NCBI GenBank assembly: GCA_964456515.1
Contig: CAYVZP010000004.1
Span: forward strand, 1 to 31,116
Length of the DNA: 31,116 nt
Source: Azoamicus sp964456515
GTDB lineage: Bacteria > Pseudomonadota > Gammaproteobacteria > UBA6186 > Azoamicaceae
Reading direction: 5' to 3'
Shown: piece by piece, positions 16,221 to 24,586 of the stretch
Layout of the letters: each line of letters opens with the position of its first letter
Position numbering within the stretch: the stretch's first letter is position 1
Program-made: the position numbers and the translations under genes
Notes under the pieces: generated by a model
Databases searched by the model: none
The model's input: only the letters and a program-made list of their open reading frames with translations
What the model was told of the DNA's origin: nothing

Positions 16221-17600
16221 TTATAATTTTTTAGATTGTTCAATTGCTTCATCAATTCCGCCAACCATATAAAAAGCCTGTTCAGGAATATTATCATATT
16301 TACCATCAATAATTCCTTTAAAACCTTGTATAGTATCTTTTAATTTAACATACTTGCCAACGGATCCAGTAAAAACTTCAGCAACAAAAAACGGTTGTGA
16401 TAAAAACTTTTGTATCTTTCTAGCTCTTTCAACAGCTAACTTATCATCATCTGACAACTCATCCATTCCCAATATAGCAATAATATCTTTTAATTCTTTA
16501 TATCTTTGTAATGTGTTTTGAACATCACGAGCAACATTATAATGTTCCTCTCCAACAACTTGTGGATCAAGTTGTCTGGATGTTGAATCCAATGGATCGA
16601 CAGCAGGATAAATTCCTAATTCTGCAATTTGTCGTGATAAAACAACAGTGGCATCCAAATGAGCAAACGTTGTTGCTGGAGACGGGTCTGTTAAATCATC
16701 TGCTGGAACATAAATAGCTTGAATGGATGTAATTGACCCAACTTTAGTTGAAGTTATACGTTCTTGCAATTCACCCATTTCAAGAGCTAATGTTGGTTGA
16801 TATCCAACAGCAGATGGCATTCTACCTAATAATGCTGATACTTCTGTTCCAGCTAATGTATATCTATATATATTATCAATAAATAATAAAACATCACGCC
16901 CATCATCTCTAAATTTTTCAGCAATAGTTAATCCAGTTAAAGCTACTCTTAATCTATTTCCAGGAGGCTCATTCATCTGACCATAAACTAACGCAACTTT
17001 ATCTAAAACATTAGATTCTTTCATTTCATGATAAAAATCATTACCTTCTCTAGTTCTTTCACCAACACCTGCAAAAACTGAATAACCACTATGTTCAATA
17101 GCTATATTTCTAATTAATTCCATCATGTTAACAGTTTTACCTACACCAGCACCACCAAATAAACCAACCTTACCACCCTTAGCAAACGGACAAATTAAAT
17201 CTATAACTTTAATCCCGGTTTCTAATAATTCATTTTCATCAGACAAATCTGCAAATTTAGGTGCTTTTCTATGTATAGGCATTAACTCATCACATGAAAT
17301 AGGACCACATTCATCTATAGGCTTGCCTAAAACATCCATGATTCTGCCTAAAGTACCCAAACCAACAGGAATTTTAATTGGATTTTTAGTATTATCAACA
17401 AACAATCCTCTTTTCAATCCTTCTGATGATCCCATAGCTATAGTACGAACAACCCCATCACCTAATTGTTGTTGAACTTCAAGAATAAGATTTAAATCTT
17501 TAACAAGAAGCGCATCATAAATATTAGGAATAATCTCTCTAGGAAATGCCACATCAATAACCGCTCCAATAACTTGAACTATTTTACCATTATTATTCAT
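16221..17600 (-). CDS. atpD: ATP synthase F1 beta subunit
   Basis: Beta is the catalytic subunit of F1, making ATP at three sites. The 459 residues equal the usual length. The nucleotide-binding P-loop GGAGVGKT is at 149-156 and the catalytic Glu181 sits in VGERTREGNDFYHEM. The MNEPPGNRLRVALTG and LFIDNIYRYTLAGTEVSALLGRMPSAVGYQPT blocks are intact; the usual FRFT reads YRYT. The DELSDDDKLAVERARKIQKFLSQPF block and the DEAIEQSKKL end are also there. It is nearly unaltered despite strong AT drift. A GAGG site stands about 10 bases before the ATG, 21 bases after atpG. Confidence 0.98.
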   Translation of the reverse strand: MNNNGKIVQVIGAVIDVAFPREIIPNIYDALLVKDLNLILEVQQQLGDGVVRTIAMGSSEGLKRGLFVDNTKNPIKIPVGLGTLGRIMDVLGKPIDECGPISCDELMPIHRKAPKFADLSDENELLETGIKVIDLICPFAKGGKVGLFGGAGVGKTVNMMELIRNIAIEHSGYSVFAGVGERTREGNDFYHEMKESNVLDKVALVYGQMNEPPGNRLRVALTGLTIAEKFRDDGRDVLLFIDNIYRYTLAGTEVSALLGRMPSAVGYQPTLALEMGELQERITSTKVGSITSIQAIYVPADDLTDPSPATTFAHLDATVVLSRQIAELGIYPAVDPLDSTSRQLDPQVVGEEHYNVARDVQNTLQRYKELKDIIAILGMDELSDDDKLAVERARKIQKFLSQPFFVAEVFTGSVGKYVKLKDTIQGFKGIIDGKYDNIPEQAFYMVGGIDEAIEQSKKL

Positions 17601-17621
17601 GTAACAAAAAACCTCATAAAA

Positions 17622-18488
17622 TTAAACAGCATCAGCTCCAGCAACTATTTCAGATAACTCTTGAGTTATAGATGCTTGCCTTGCTTTATTATAAATTAAT
17701 TTAAAAGTATCAATAAGGTCGCCAGCATTATCAGTAGCGCTTTTCATAGCCACCATGCGAGCTGCCTGTTCACACGCAATATTCTCAACAATAGACTGAT
17801 AAATTAACGATTCAATATAACGTTTCATTAACAAATCCATTAATTTTTCTGGCTCCGGTTCATACAAATAATCCCACAATTTTTTTTTAGAAGTATTGTT
17901 TGACACATTACATTGAATAGGAATAATTTTATCATACGAAGGTGTTTGTGTCATAGTATTTACAAATTTATTATATAATATATAAACAGAATCGATCTGT
18001 TTTGCTTGATACAAATCTGTAACAATTTTAATTATACCTAATAAATCTGACAATTTTGGCTTATCACCTAATTCAGATATACTACCAACAACATTTAAAC
18101 CAATTCTATTAGCAAAAATTATACCCTTTCTGCCTATTACAACAGTTTTAACATTAATATTATCTTTACGTATTGTTAAAAGATGTTTCATAAAATGTTT
18201 AAATAAATTAACATTTAAACCACCACACAAACCTTTATCTGTAGAAACAATTATAACGCCTGCATTTTTTTCTACTCTAGATAAAACATATGAATGTTTA
18301 TATTCTAAAACACCAGTACCAACATTTTCAATAACATCCTTTATTTTATCATAATATGGTTTAGATCTATTCATAGCTTCTTGCACTTTTCTTATTTTAC
18401 TAGCAGCAACCATTTCCATAGCTTTAGTTATTTTTCTAGTATTTTGAATACTTTTAATTTTATTTCTTATCTCTTTAGTGCTACTCAT
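17622..18488 (-). CDS. atpG: ATP synthase F1 gamma subunit
   Basis: Gamma is the rotating central shaft of F1. The 288-residue length is standard. Both conserved coiled-coil ends are visible: IRNKIKSIQNTRKITKAMEMVAASKIRKVQ at the N-terminus (in two halves around residue 20) and the C-terminal ARMVAMKSATDNAGDLI... YNKARQASITQELSEIVAGA. The central block STDKGLCGGLN around 82-92 is also kept. It sits between atpA and atpD in the usual order, with 13 bases after the atpA stop. Confidence 0.97.
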   Translation of the reverse strand: MSSTKEIRNKIKSIQNTRKITKAMEMVAASKIRKVQEAMNRSKPYYDKIKDVIENVGTGVLEYKHSYVLSRVEKNAGVIIVSTDKGLCGGLNVNLFKHFMKHLLTIRKDNINVKTVVIGRKGIIFANRIGLNVVGSISELGDKPKLSDLLGIIKIVTDLYQAKQIDSVYILYNKFVNTMTQTPSYDKIIPIQCNVSNNTSKKKLWDYLYEPEPEKLMDLLMKRYIESLIYQSIVENIACEQAARMVAMKSATDNAGDLIDTFKLIYNKARQASITQELSEIVAGADAV

Positions 18489-18501
18489 TAAGAAAACCTT
18501 A

Positions 18502-20043
18502 TTATTTTAATTCTTTATATTTTTTTAAAATCTCATGATACGTGTCATCAATTTTTTTATCATAATTACCATTCTTATTTATATCTTTTACAAAATCAGA
18601 ATAATTATCTTTTACAAAAGCGTGTAATCCATGTTCAAATGACATTAAATCAGCTATAACAACATCATCACAATAACCTTTTTCTACAGCAAATAATGAA
18701 ATAGATATTTCAGATACAGTTAATGGTTGATACTGTTTCTGCTTCATCATTTCCGTTACTCTACGTCCTTGTTCCAATTGTTTTCTAGTAATTGCATCTA
18801 AATCAGACGCAAACTGAGAAAAAGCTGCCAATTCTCTATATTGAGCTAAAGACAATCGTATTCCACCACATAATTTTTTAATAATTTTAGTTTGTGCCGC
18901 ACCACCTACTCTAGATACAGATAATCCAGCATTAATAGCAGGTCTAATTCCTGAATTAAATAAATCTGTTTCTAAAAATATTTGACCATCAGTAATAGAA
19001 ATAACATTTGTAGGCACAAATGCTGAAACATCACCAGCTTGTGTTTCAATTATTGGTATAGCTGTCAATGATCCAGTTTTACCAACAACTCTACCTTTAG
19101 TAAATTTTTCAACATACTCAACATTAACTCTTGATGATCTTTCAAGTAATCTAGAATGTAAATAAAAAACATCACCAGGATACGCTTCCCTTCCTGGAGG
19201 TCGACGCAATAATAAAGAAACCTGTCTATAAGCCCATGCCTGTTTTGTTAAATCATCATATATTATAAGCGCATCTTCACCATTATCTCTAAAATACTCA
19301 CCCATTGAACAAGCACTATAAACTGAAATATATTGCAATGCAGCTGATTCACTCGCAGAGGCGGCTATAACAATAGTATGTTTCATAGCATTATGTTCTT
19401 CTAACTTTCTAACAACATTAGCAATAGATGAAGCTTTTTGTCCTACAGCTACATAAATACATTTAACGCCATCTCTTTGATTTATTATTGTATCAATAGC
19501 TATAGCAGTTTTTCCAGTTTGACGATCACCTACTATTAATTCTCTTTGTCCTCTACCTATAGGAATCATAGAATCTATAGCTTTTATTCCTGTTGCCAAC
19601 GACTGACTAACAGATTGTCTCCAAATAACTCCTGGAGCTACTTTTTCAACAGGTGCTGTCAATTGTGTTTTTACAGGACCTAATCCATCAATAGGCTCAC
19701 CCAACGAATTAAGAACTCTACCTAATAATTCAGGACCAACTGGTACACTAAGAACTTCCCCAGTACATCTAACAATTTGACCCTCAGCCAAATTATCGGA
19801 ACTACCAAGAATAACAGCACCTACAGAATCTTGTTCTAAATTTAAAGCCATACCAAATTCACCGCTTTCAAAAGCCAGTCTTTCACCATACTGTGCATCA
19901 CTTAAACCATGTATACGAATAATACCATCAGCCAAACTAACAATTCTACCCTCATTTTTAGCAATAACACCACCATCAAATTGTTCTATTCGTTCACTTA
20001 TTAAGTCACTTATTTCTGATGCTTTTAAAGAAATTTTAGACAT
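18502..20043 (-). CDS. atpA: ATP synthase F1 alpha subunit
   Basis: Alpha carries the non-catalytic nucleotide sites and contributes the arginine finger to the beta active site. The 513-residue length matches the E. coli protein. The P-loop GDRQTGKT is at 172-179, and the arginine finger is Arg378 in GLSVSRVGGAAQ. Further family blocks are SSIANVVRKLEEHNAM, RRPPGREAYPGDVFYLHSRLLER, and QIFLETDLFNSGIRPAINAG. The start ATG has an AGGTGT site. It lies 35 bases after atpH. No frameshift or missing block is seen. Confidence 0.98.
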   Translation of the reverse strand: MSKISLKASEISDLISERIEQFDGGVIAKNEGRIVSLADGIIRIHGLSDAQYGERLAFESGEFGMALNLEQDSVGAVILGSSDNLAEGQIVRCTGEVLSVPVGPELLGRVLNSLGEPIDGLGPVKTQLTAPVEKVAPGVIWRQSVSQSLATGIKAIDSMIPIGRGQRELIVGDRQTGKTAIAIDTIINQRDGVKCIYVAVGQKASSIANVVRKLEEHNAMKHTIVIAASASESAALQYISVYSACSMGEYFRDNGEDALIIYDDLTKQAWAYRQVSLLLRRPPGREAYPGDVFYLHSRLLERSSRVNVEYVEKFTKGRVVGKTGSLTAIPIIETQAGDVSAFVPTNVISITDGQIFLETDLFNSGIRPAINAGLSVSRVGGAAQTKIIKKLCGGIRLSLAQYRELAAFSQFASDLDAITRKQLEQGRRVTEMMKQKQYQPLTVSEISISLFAVEKGYCDDVVIADLMSFEHGLHAFVKDNYSDFVKDINKNGNYDKKIDDTYHEILKKYKELK

Positions 20044-20078
20044 ATTTTTATTACACCTATTTATTTAAAAATACAAAT

Positions 20079-20633
20079 TTATATCATAATTTTATTACGC
20101 AAGGATATAAGGTTGCCAATCACAGATGCGTCTAATACTGTATCATCAATTTTAACTAAAAAACCACCCAACAAAACTTCATTAACTATAAATATCGCAA
20201 AAACTTTTTTATTAAATTTTTTAGATAAATAATTAATAAATTGTTCTTTTTGTTCATTATTTACAGGGTAAGCAATCTCAATAATTGCTTTAATATGATT
20301 TAATTCAAAATCAACATGTTTTATATACAATTCTCTAATTTCTTTAATATATAATAATCTTCCATAATACGAAACAACTTTAATAAAATTGTTACATAAC
20401 TCTTTAATATCATCATTAAATACATTTTTTTTATTTAATAAATCAATTATAACATTCGCCTTATTTTCATGGTCTATAGTTTTATTTTTAATAAAATCAA
20501 TAGCATTTCTATCTTGTGTAATACTAGACAAATGGGATAAAGCATTATCCCATTCATTAAACATATTTTTATTTTTTGCAATATTAAAAACAGCCCTTGC
20601 ATAAGGACGTGCTATCGTTTTACTTTCAGACAT
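20079..20633 (-). CDS. atpH: ATP synthase F1 delta subunit
   Basis: Delta caps the alpha3beta3 hexamer and binds the peripheral stalk made of b subunits. The 184 residues are near the usual 177-180. The N-terminal helical domain has the family start IARPYARAVFNIAKNKN at 7-23, and the C-terminal domain has LLGGFLVKIDDTVLDASVIGNL at about 155-175. The middle is diverged and Asn/Lys-rich, normal for this fast-evolving subunit. The gene lies 19 bases after atpF and belongs to the operon. Confidence 0.95.
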   Translation of the reverse strand: MSESKTIARPYARAVFNIAKNKNMFNEWDNALSHLSSITQDRNAIDFIKNKTIDHENKANVIIDLLNKKNVFNDDIKELCNNFIKVVSYYGRLLYIKEIRELYIKHVDFELNHIKAIIEIAYPVNNEQKEQFINYLSKKFNKKVFAIFIVNEVLLGGFLVKIDDTVLDASVIGNLISLRNKIMI

Positions 20634-20652
20634 AGGTTTTCCTAATTAAAGT

Positions 20653-21123
20653 TTACAATTTTTTTATAAATTTATTCAATATATTAACATGATCATTTGA
20701 ATTAATACTCTTAACTAAAACCTTTTCAGCACCACTTACTATCAATTCAGCCATTTTCTGTTGTAATTCTAACTTTACTTTATTAATTTCTTGTTCAATT
20801 TGTTTATGACCAGAATTAATTATTTCATCACGTTCATCTAAAGCACCAACTCTTGCATTATCTAATATTTTATCAGCTTGTTTATTAGCATTAGCTATAA
20901 TAACACTCGACTTGGCTTTTGCATCTATTAAAAAAACAGATGATTTTTTTTCAGCTTGTTTTAACTGTTCATGACCTTTTTTAGCAGCATCTAACCCGTC
21001 TACTATTTTTTTTTTTCTGTCATTCATAGATCCCTGAATCATTGGCCATACAAATTTTAAAGAAAATAATACAAAAATAGCAAAAGTTAACATTTGTCCT
21101 AGTAAGGTGGCGTTAATATCCAC
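20653..21123 (-). CDS. atpF: ATP synthase Fo b subunit
   Basis: Subunit b forms the peripheral stalk. It has one N-terminal membrane segment (about 7-27, LLGQMLTFAIFVLFSLKFVWP) and then a long charged helix of heptad character reaching up to delta. The 156 residues equal the E. coli length, and the end VSGAEKVLVKSINSNDHVNILNKFI is family-like. The start is a GTG with only a weak GTGAG site 19 bases after atpE. This may lower its output relative to the c subunit. Confidence 0.95.
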   Translation of the reverse strand: MDINATLLGQMLTFAIFVLFSLKFVWPMIQGSMNDRKKKIVDGLDAAKKGHEQLKQAEKKSSVFLIDAKAKSSVIIANANKQADKILDNARVGALDERDEIINSGHKQIEQEINKVKLELQQKMAELIVSGAEKVLVKSINSNDHVNILNKFIKKL

Positions 21124-21142
21124 TTATAAACTCACTATAAAA

Positions 21143-21442
21143 CTATTTTGGAAAATAATTTTCTAATGAGGACATAAAAGGATTTGCAAAAGTAAAAAAT
21201 AAAGCTATACCAATACCTATCATTGATATCGCATCTAATAAACCTGCAACAATAAACAACTTAACCTGTAATTGAGGAATCATTTCTGGTTGTCTTGCGG
21301 CACCTTCTAAAAACTTACCACCTAATAAACCAAAACCAATAGCTGTTCCAAGCCCGCCTGAACCAATTAATATAGCAACAGCAATCATTGTCATTCCTTG
21401 TAAGTTACCAACAATTTGAGCAATATGAATTGAAGATTCCAT
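21143..21442 (-). CDS. atpE: ATP synthase Fo c subunit (proton ring)
   Basis: Subunit c forms the membrane rotor ring. The 99 residues contain two membrane helices joined by the polar loop Arg50-Gln51-Pro52. The proton-binding Asp70 lies in AGLLDAISMIGIGIALFF. The Asp, with no sodium-type ligand set around it, points to proton coupling. It is about 20 residues longer than the E. coli protein because of an N-terminal extension and a C-terminal tail. The ribosome site GGGGGAGAG directly before the ATG is the strongest I see in this AT-rich window, fitting the many copies of c needed per complex. Confidence 0.97.
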   Translation of the reverse strand: MESSIHIAQIVGNLQGMTMIAVAILIGSGGLGTAIGFGLLGGKFLEGAARQPEMIPQLQVKLFIVAGLLDAISMIGIGIALFFTFANPFMSSLENYFPK

Positions 21443-21467
21443 CTCTCCCCCTTTTTTAAAGATATAA

Positions 21468-22250
21468 TTAATGTGATTCTTCAGATAAACTTAAATATAC
21501 TATACTTAAAACCATAAAAACAAACGCTTGTATTGTAATTACAAGTATATGAAATATAGCCCATGGCCCACCAAGCACCCATTGCATAAACCATGGCAAT
21601 AAGGATATCAATATAAAAATCAGCTCTCCTGCATATAAATTTCCATACAATCGTAATCCAAGAGATATAGGTTTTGCCAACTCTTCAATAACTTTTAAAG
21701 AACAATTTACAACAAATAAATATGGTCCAAATGGCTTAAAAAAAACTTCCTCTAAGACACCCTTCACGCCTTTAGCAGATAAATTATAAATTATAATTAA
21801 AAGAAAAATAGATATTGACATACCTAATGTTAAATTCGGATCTGTTGTAGGTACAATTTTCATGTCCATAAAAAAATGAATACCTAAAATATTACCCACG
21901 ACATAAAAAAAATCCACAGGTAATAAATCCATTAAATTCATTAAAAAAACCCAAATAAAGATCGTAAAAGCTAACGGCGCAACCAATTTACTTTTACCAT
22001 GGTATGTATCTTTAACCTGACCATCAACAAAATCAAAAAGTAATTCAATAAAATTTTGTGTATTTGTTGGAACTGGCGATGTAGATCGTTTCACCACCAA
22101 ATAAAAAAAACCAAAAACTATAACCCCTAAAAATATTGAAACAAATAATGTATCTAAATTAAATGTCCAAAAACCACTACCAGCTTCTATATGACTCAAA
22201 TGATGTCGAATATAATCGCCTGATGTTAAAACATTATTATTTACACTCAT
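21468..22250 (-). CDS. atpB: ATP synthase Fo a subunit
   Basis: Subunit a holds the proton half-channels next to the c-ring. The 260-residue protein has several membrane helices and the essential Arg200 in LAKPISLGLRLYGNLYAGELI. Other family blocks are LVAPLAFTIFIWVFLMNLMDLLPVD at about 89-113 and VIEELAKP at 187-194. Its length is close to the E. coli 271. The ATG overlaps the stop of atpI by four bases (ATGA), and the gene is followed by atpE after 25 bases. Confidence 0.97.
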   Translation of the reverse strand: MSVNNNVLTSGDYIRHHLSHIEAGSGFWTFNLDTLFVSIFLGVIVFGFFYLVVKRSTSPVPTNTQNFIELLFDFVDGQVKDTYHGKSKLVAPLAFTIFIWVFLMNLMDLLPVDFFYVVGNILGIHFFMDMKIVPTTDPNLTLGMSISIFLLIIIYNLSAKGVKGVLEEVFFKPFGPYLFVVNCSLKVIEELAKPISLGLRLYGNLYAGELIFILISLLPWFMQWVLGGPWAIFHILVITIQAFVFMVLSIVYLSLSEESH

Positions 22251-22639
22251 AAAAAATTAAATCCCCATATAAAAAAATATAAAAAACATCCAAACCAAAA
22301 TGCAATTTGACACATAATAAGCGAAACAAAAAAATATACAGGACTCGAAACACCAATTTTAAAAAATAATAATAAAACACAAAATAAAAAAATTAATTTA
22401 AAAAACATTAAAAAATAAAAATGTTTCAAAATATTATTCGGATTATTATTTAAATTTATTAAAAAAAAAACACAAAACATACACGATGATAAAAAACTAA
22501 TTAAACCACCACAAATAAATGATGTTAAAAACAAAAAATTATTTAAATATAAAAATAATGAACTTAAAAACAATATACAAAATTGAAATAAAGAAATAAA
22601 AAAAATTATATTTAACTTAATAAACAATTTATTTAACAT
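22247..22639 (-). CDS. atpI: Probable ATP synthase accessory protein AtpI
   Basis: This 130-residue product is almost entirely hydrophobic, with four predicted membrane helices at about 8-31, 36-61, 71-94 and 98-124. The sequence itself is too drifted for a firm match. The call rests on position, as first gene of the atp operon with an ATGA overlap to atpB, and on size and topology, all as in AtpI (UncI). AtpI assists assembly of the c-ring or Mg2+ supply and is dispensable in E. coli. Keeping it in a reduced genome would be noteworthy. A different small membrane protein in the same place cannot be excluded. Confidence 0.72.
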   Translation of the reverse strand: MLNKLFIKLNIIFFISLFQFCILFLSSLFLYLNNFLFLTSFICGGLISFLSSCMFCVFFLINLNNNPNNILKHFYFLMFFKLIFLFCVLLLFFKIGVSSPVYFFVSLIMCQIAFWFGCFLYFFIWGFNFL

Positions 22640-22723
22640 ATAAAATTAACAAAACTATACATAATCTTGATTATAATAAAAGAAAAAACACATTGTTTCA
22701 ATATTACATAATTTGCTAGATCA
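22640..22723 (-). promoter_or_regulatory. Spacer before atpI with a possible promoter
   Basis: These 84 bases separate mnmG from the atp operon. On the minus strand they hold an exact TATAAT, about 35 bases before the atpI ATG, and a TTGAAA upstream. The spacing between them is about 20 bases, longer than the usual 17, so the promoter is weak or the pair is accidental. Read-through from mnmG is the alternative. Confidence 0.3.
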
Positions 22724-24571
22724 TTACTTAGCACGTATATAAATTAATAAAATTAATAAACATGAAAAAGATACACCTGGAATTTTAGCCACCTGATTTA
22801 AATTTTTTGGTTTAATTAAATTTAATTTTTCTTTAATTTCTAATGATAGCCCAGAAACATTGTTATATTTCATTTTATCTGGTATTTTAATTTGTTTAAA
22901 TTTATTAATTTTTTTAATTTCAGAATTTTGTTTAATAATATACCCAGAATATTTAAGCTGAATTTCAATAAATTTTAATATATATATATTAATTTTAAAA
23001 ATAAAAGAGATAATTTTATAAGAAATTTTTTGATTTTTTAATAATATCAATAAAATAAAATTTTTAATAATAAATAAATTAAAAAAATTTTTTAAATAAA
23101 TATGTTCATTAGATTCAATATTAATGCTAGTATTTTTTAATAAAAAATTATATTTTTTTATACCCTCTATTTTATTTAAAAATTTTTGCCATTTATATTC
23201 ATTAATTAACCCAATATTTCTTGCCCTTTCAACTAATCTTATATCAGCATTATCTTCACGTAATCCTATTCTATATTCAACTCTACTAGTAAACATTCTA
23301 TACGGCTCATCAATTCCCTTATTAACAAGATCATCAATTAAAACACCTATATATGAATTTGTTCTCGATAAAATAAAAGCATTTTTATTTAAAACCATTT
23401 GAGCGGCATTAATTCCAGCAATTATACCTTGAGCGCCTGCCTCCTCATAACCTGTTGTACCATTTATTTGTCCAGCTAAAAATAATCCTTTTATAAATTT
23501 AGTTTCCATAGTATTATTTAAAATTCTTGGATCAAAAAAATCGTATTCAACAGCATATCCAGGTCTAGTTATTAAAATGTTTTCAAAACCTTTAATCATC
23601 TTCAAAAATTTAATTTGTACATTAACAGGCAAACTTGTAGAAATACCATTTGGATAAAATTCATATCCATTTAAACTTTCTGGTTCTAAAAATATTTGAT
23701 GATTAATTTTAGATGAAAATTTTAATATTTTATCCTCAATAGATGGACAATATCTAGGACCAATAACATTTATACTACCATTATAAATTGATGAGAATTT
23801 AATTGAATTTAATATAATATTATGAACATCATTATTTGTATAAGTAATATAACAGTTTTTTAATCTAATTTTATTATTTACATGACCCCATGTAGAAAAA
23901 CGTGGTATAGGATAATCACTTTTTTGTACACCTAAATATTTTAAATTAATAGATCGAATATCTATTCGCGGAGGCGTTCCTGTTTTTAACCTACCAATAA
24001 CCGGAAAAAATGATTTAAGTTTATTAGATAATAAAATAGACGATTTTTCACCTATTCTACCACCTGAAAAATTATCATTACCAATAAAAATTTTTCCATT
24101 TAAAAAAGTTCCAACAGTTAAAATTAATGCATTACAATAAATAAATAAACTGTTTTGTGTAATAACGCCTATTATAACATTATTTTCAATAATTACATCG
24201 ACAACAGTTTGTTGTAATATAGTTAAATTATTACAATTTTTAATAAAATTAAACACAATATTTTTATAACATAATCTATCAACCTGAATGCGAGTTGATT
24301 GCACTGCAGCACCTTTACTAAAATTAAGTGTTTTAAAATTAATACCCGAAGCATCGGCAGCCATACCCATCAAACCACCCAAAGCATCTATTTCTTTTAC
24401 CAAATGCCCCTTACCAACACCACCAATAGATGGATTACATGATAATTCACCAATAGTATCAACCCTACTTGTAATTAATAATGTATTTACACCAATTCTA
24501 GCTGATGCTAAAGCAGCCTCCATTCCAGCATGCCCTCCACCAACAATTATAACACCATATTTTAATTTCAA
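22724..24571 (-). CDS. mnmG: tRNA uridine-34 carboxymethylaminomethyl enzyme MnmG (GidA)
   Basis: MnmG is an FAD protein that, with MnmE, builds the cmnm5 group on U34 of tRNAs reading split codon boxes. The 615 residues are near the usual 620-630. The FAD-binding VIIVGGGHAGMEAA opens the protein, followed by TIGELSCNPSIGGVGKGHLVKEIDALGG, GAAVQSTRIQVDR and RLKTGTPPRID. The central GYEEAGAQGIIAGINAA and FTSRVEYRIGLREDNAD blocks are present. The C-terminal part after about residue 450 is very Ile/Lys/Asn-rich, but the end GVSFSCLLILLIYI is family-like. The start is a TTG (first base 24571) with AAGG upstream; an in-frame TAA six codons up excludes a longer protein. It stands 15 bases after mnmE. 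Confidence 0.96.
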   Translation of the reverse strand: MKLKYGVIIVGGGHAGMEAALASARIGVNTLLITSRVDTIGELSCNPSIGGVGKGHLVKEIDALGGLMGMAADASGINFKTLNFSKGAAVQSTRIQVDRLCYKNIVFNFIKNCNNLTILQQTVVDVIIENNVIIGVITQNSLFIYCNALILTVGTFLNGKIFIGNDNFSGGRIGEKSSILLSNKLKSFFPVIGRLKTGTPPRIDIRSINLKYLGVQKSDYPIPRFSTWGHVNNKIRLKNCYITYTNNDVHNIILNSIKFSSIYNGSINVIGPRYCPSIEDKILKFSSKINHQIFLEPESLNGYEFYPNGISTSLPVNVQIKFLKMIKGFENILITRPGYAVEYDFFDPRILNNTMETKFIKGLFLAGQINGTTGYEEAGAQGIIAGINAAQMVLNKNAFILSRTNSYIGVLIDDLVNKGIDEPYRMFTSRVEYRIGLREDNADIRLVERARNIGLINEYKWQKFLNKIEGIKKYNFLLKNTSINIESNEHIYLKNFFNLFIIKNFILLILLKNQKISYKIISFIFKINIYILKFIEIQLKYSGYIIKQNSEIKKINKFKQIKIPDKMKYNNVSGLSLEIKEKLNLIKPKNLNQVAKIPGVSFSCLLILLIYIRAK

Positions 24572-24586
24572 AACATATAACCTTAC

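Noticed and set aside
17125..17475. Plus-strand frame of 116 codons across atpD
   Set aside because: It is a shadow of the unmistakable beta-subunit gene, including its P-loop region; no family features in this frame.
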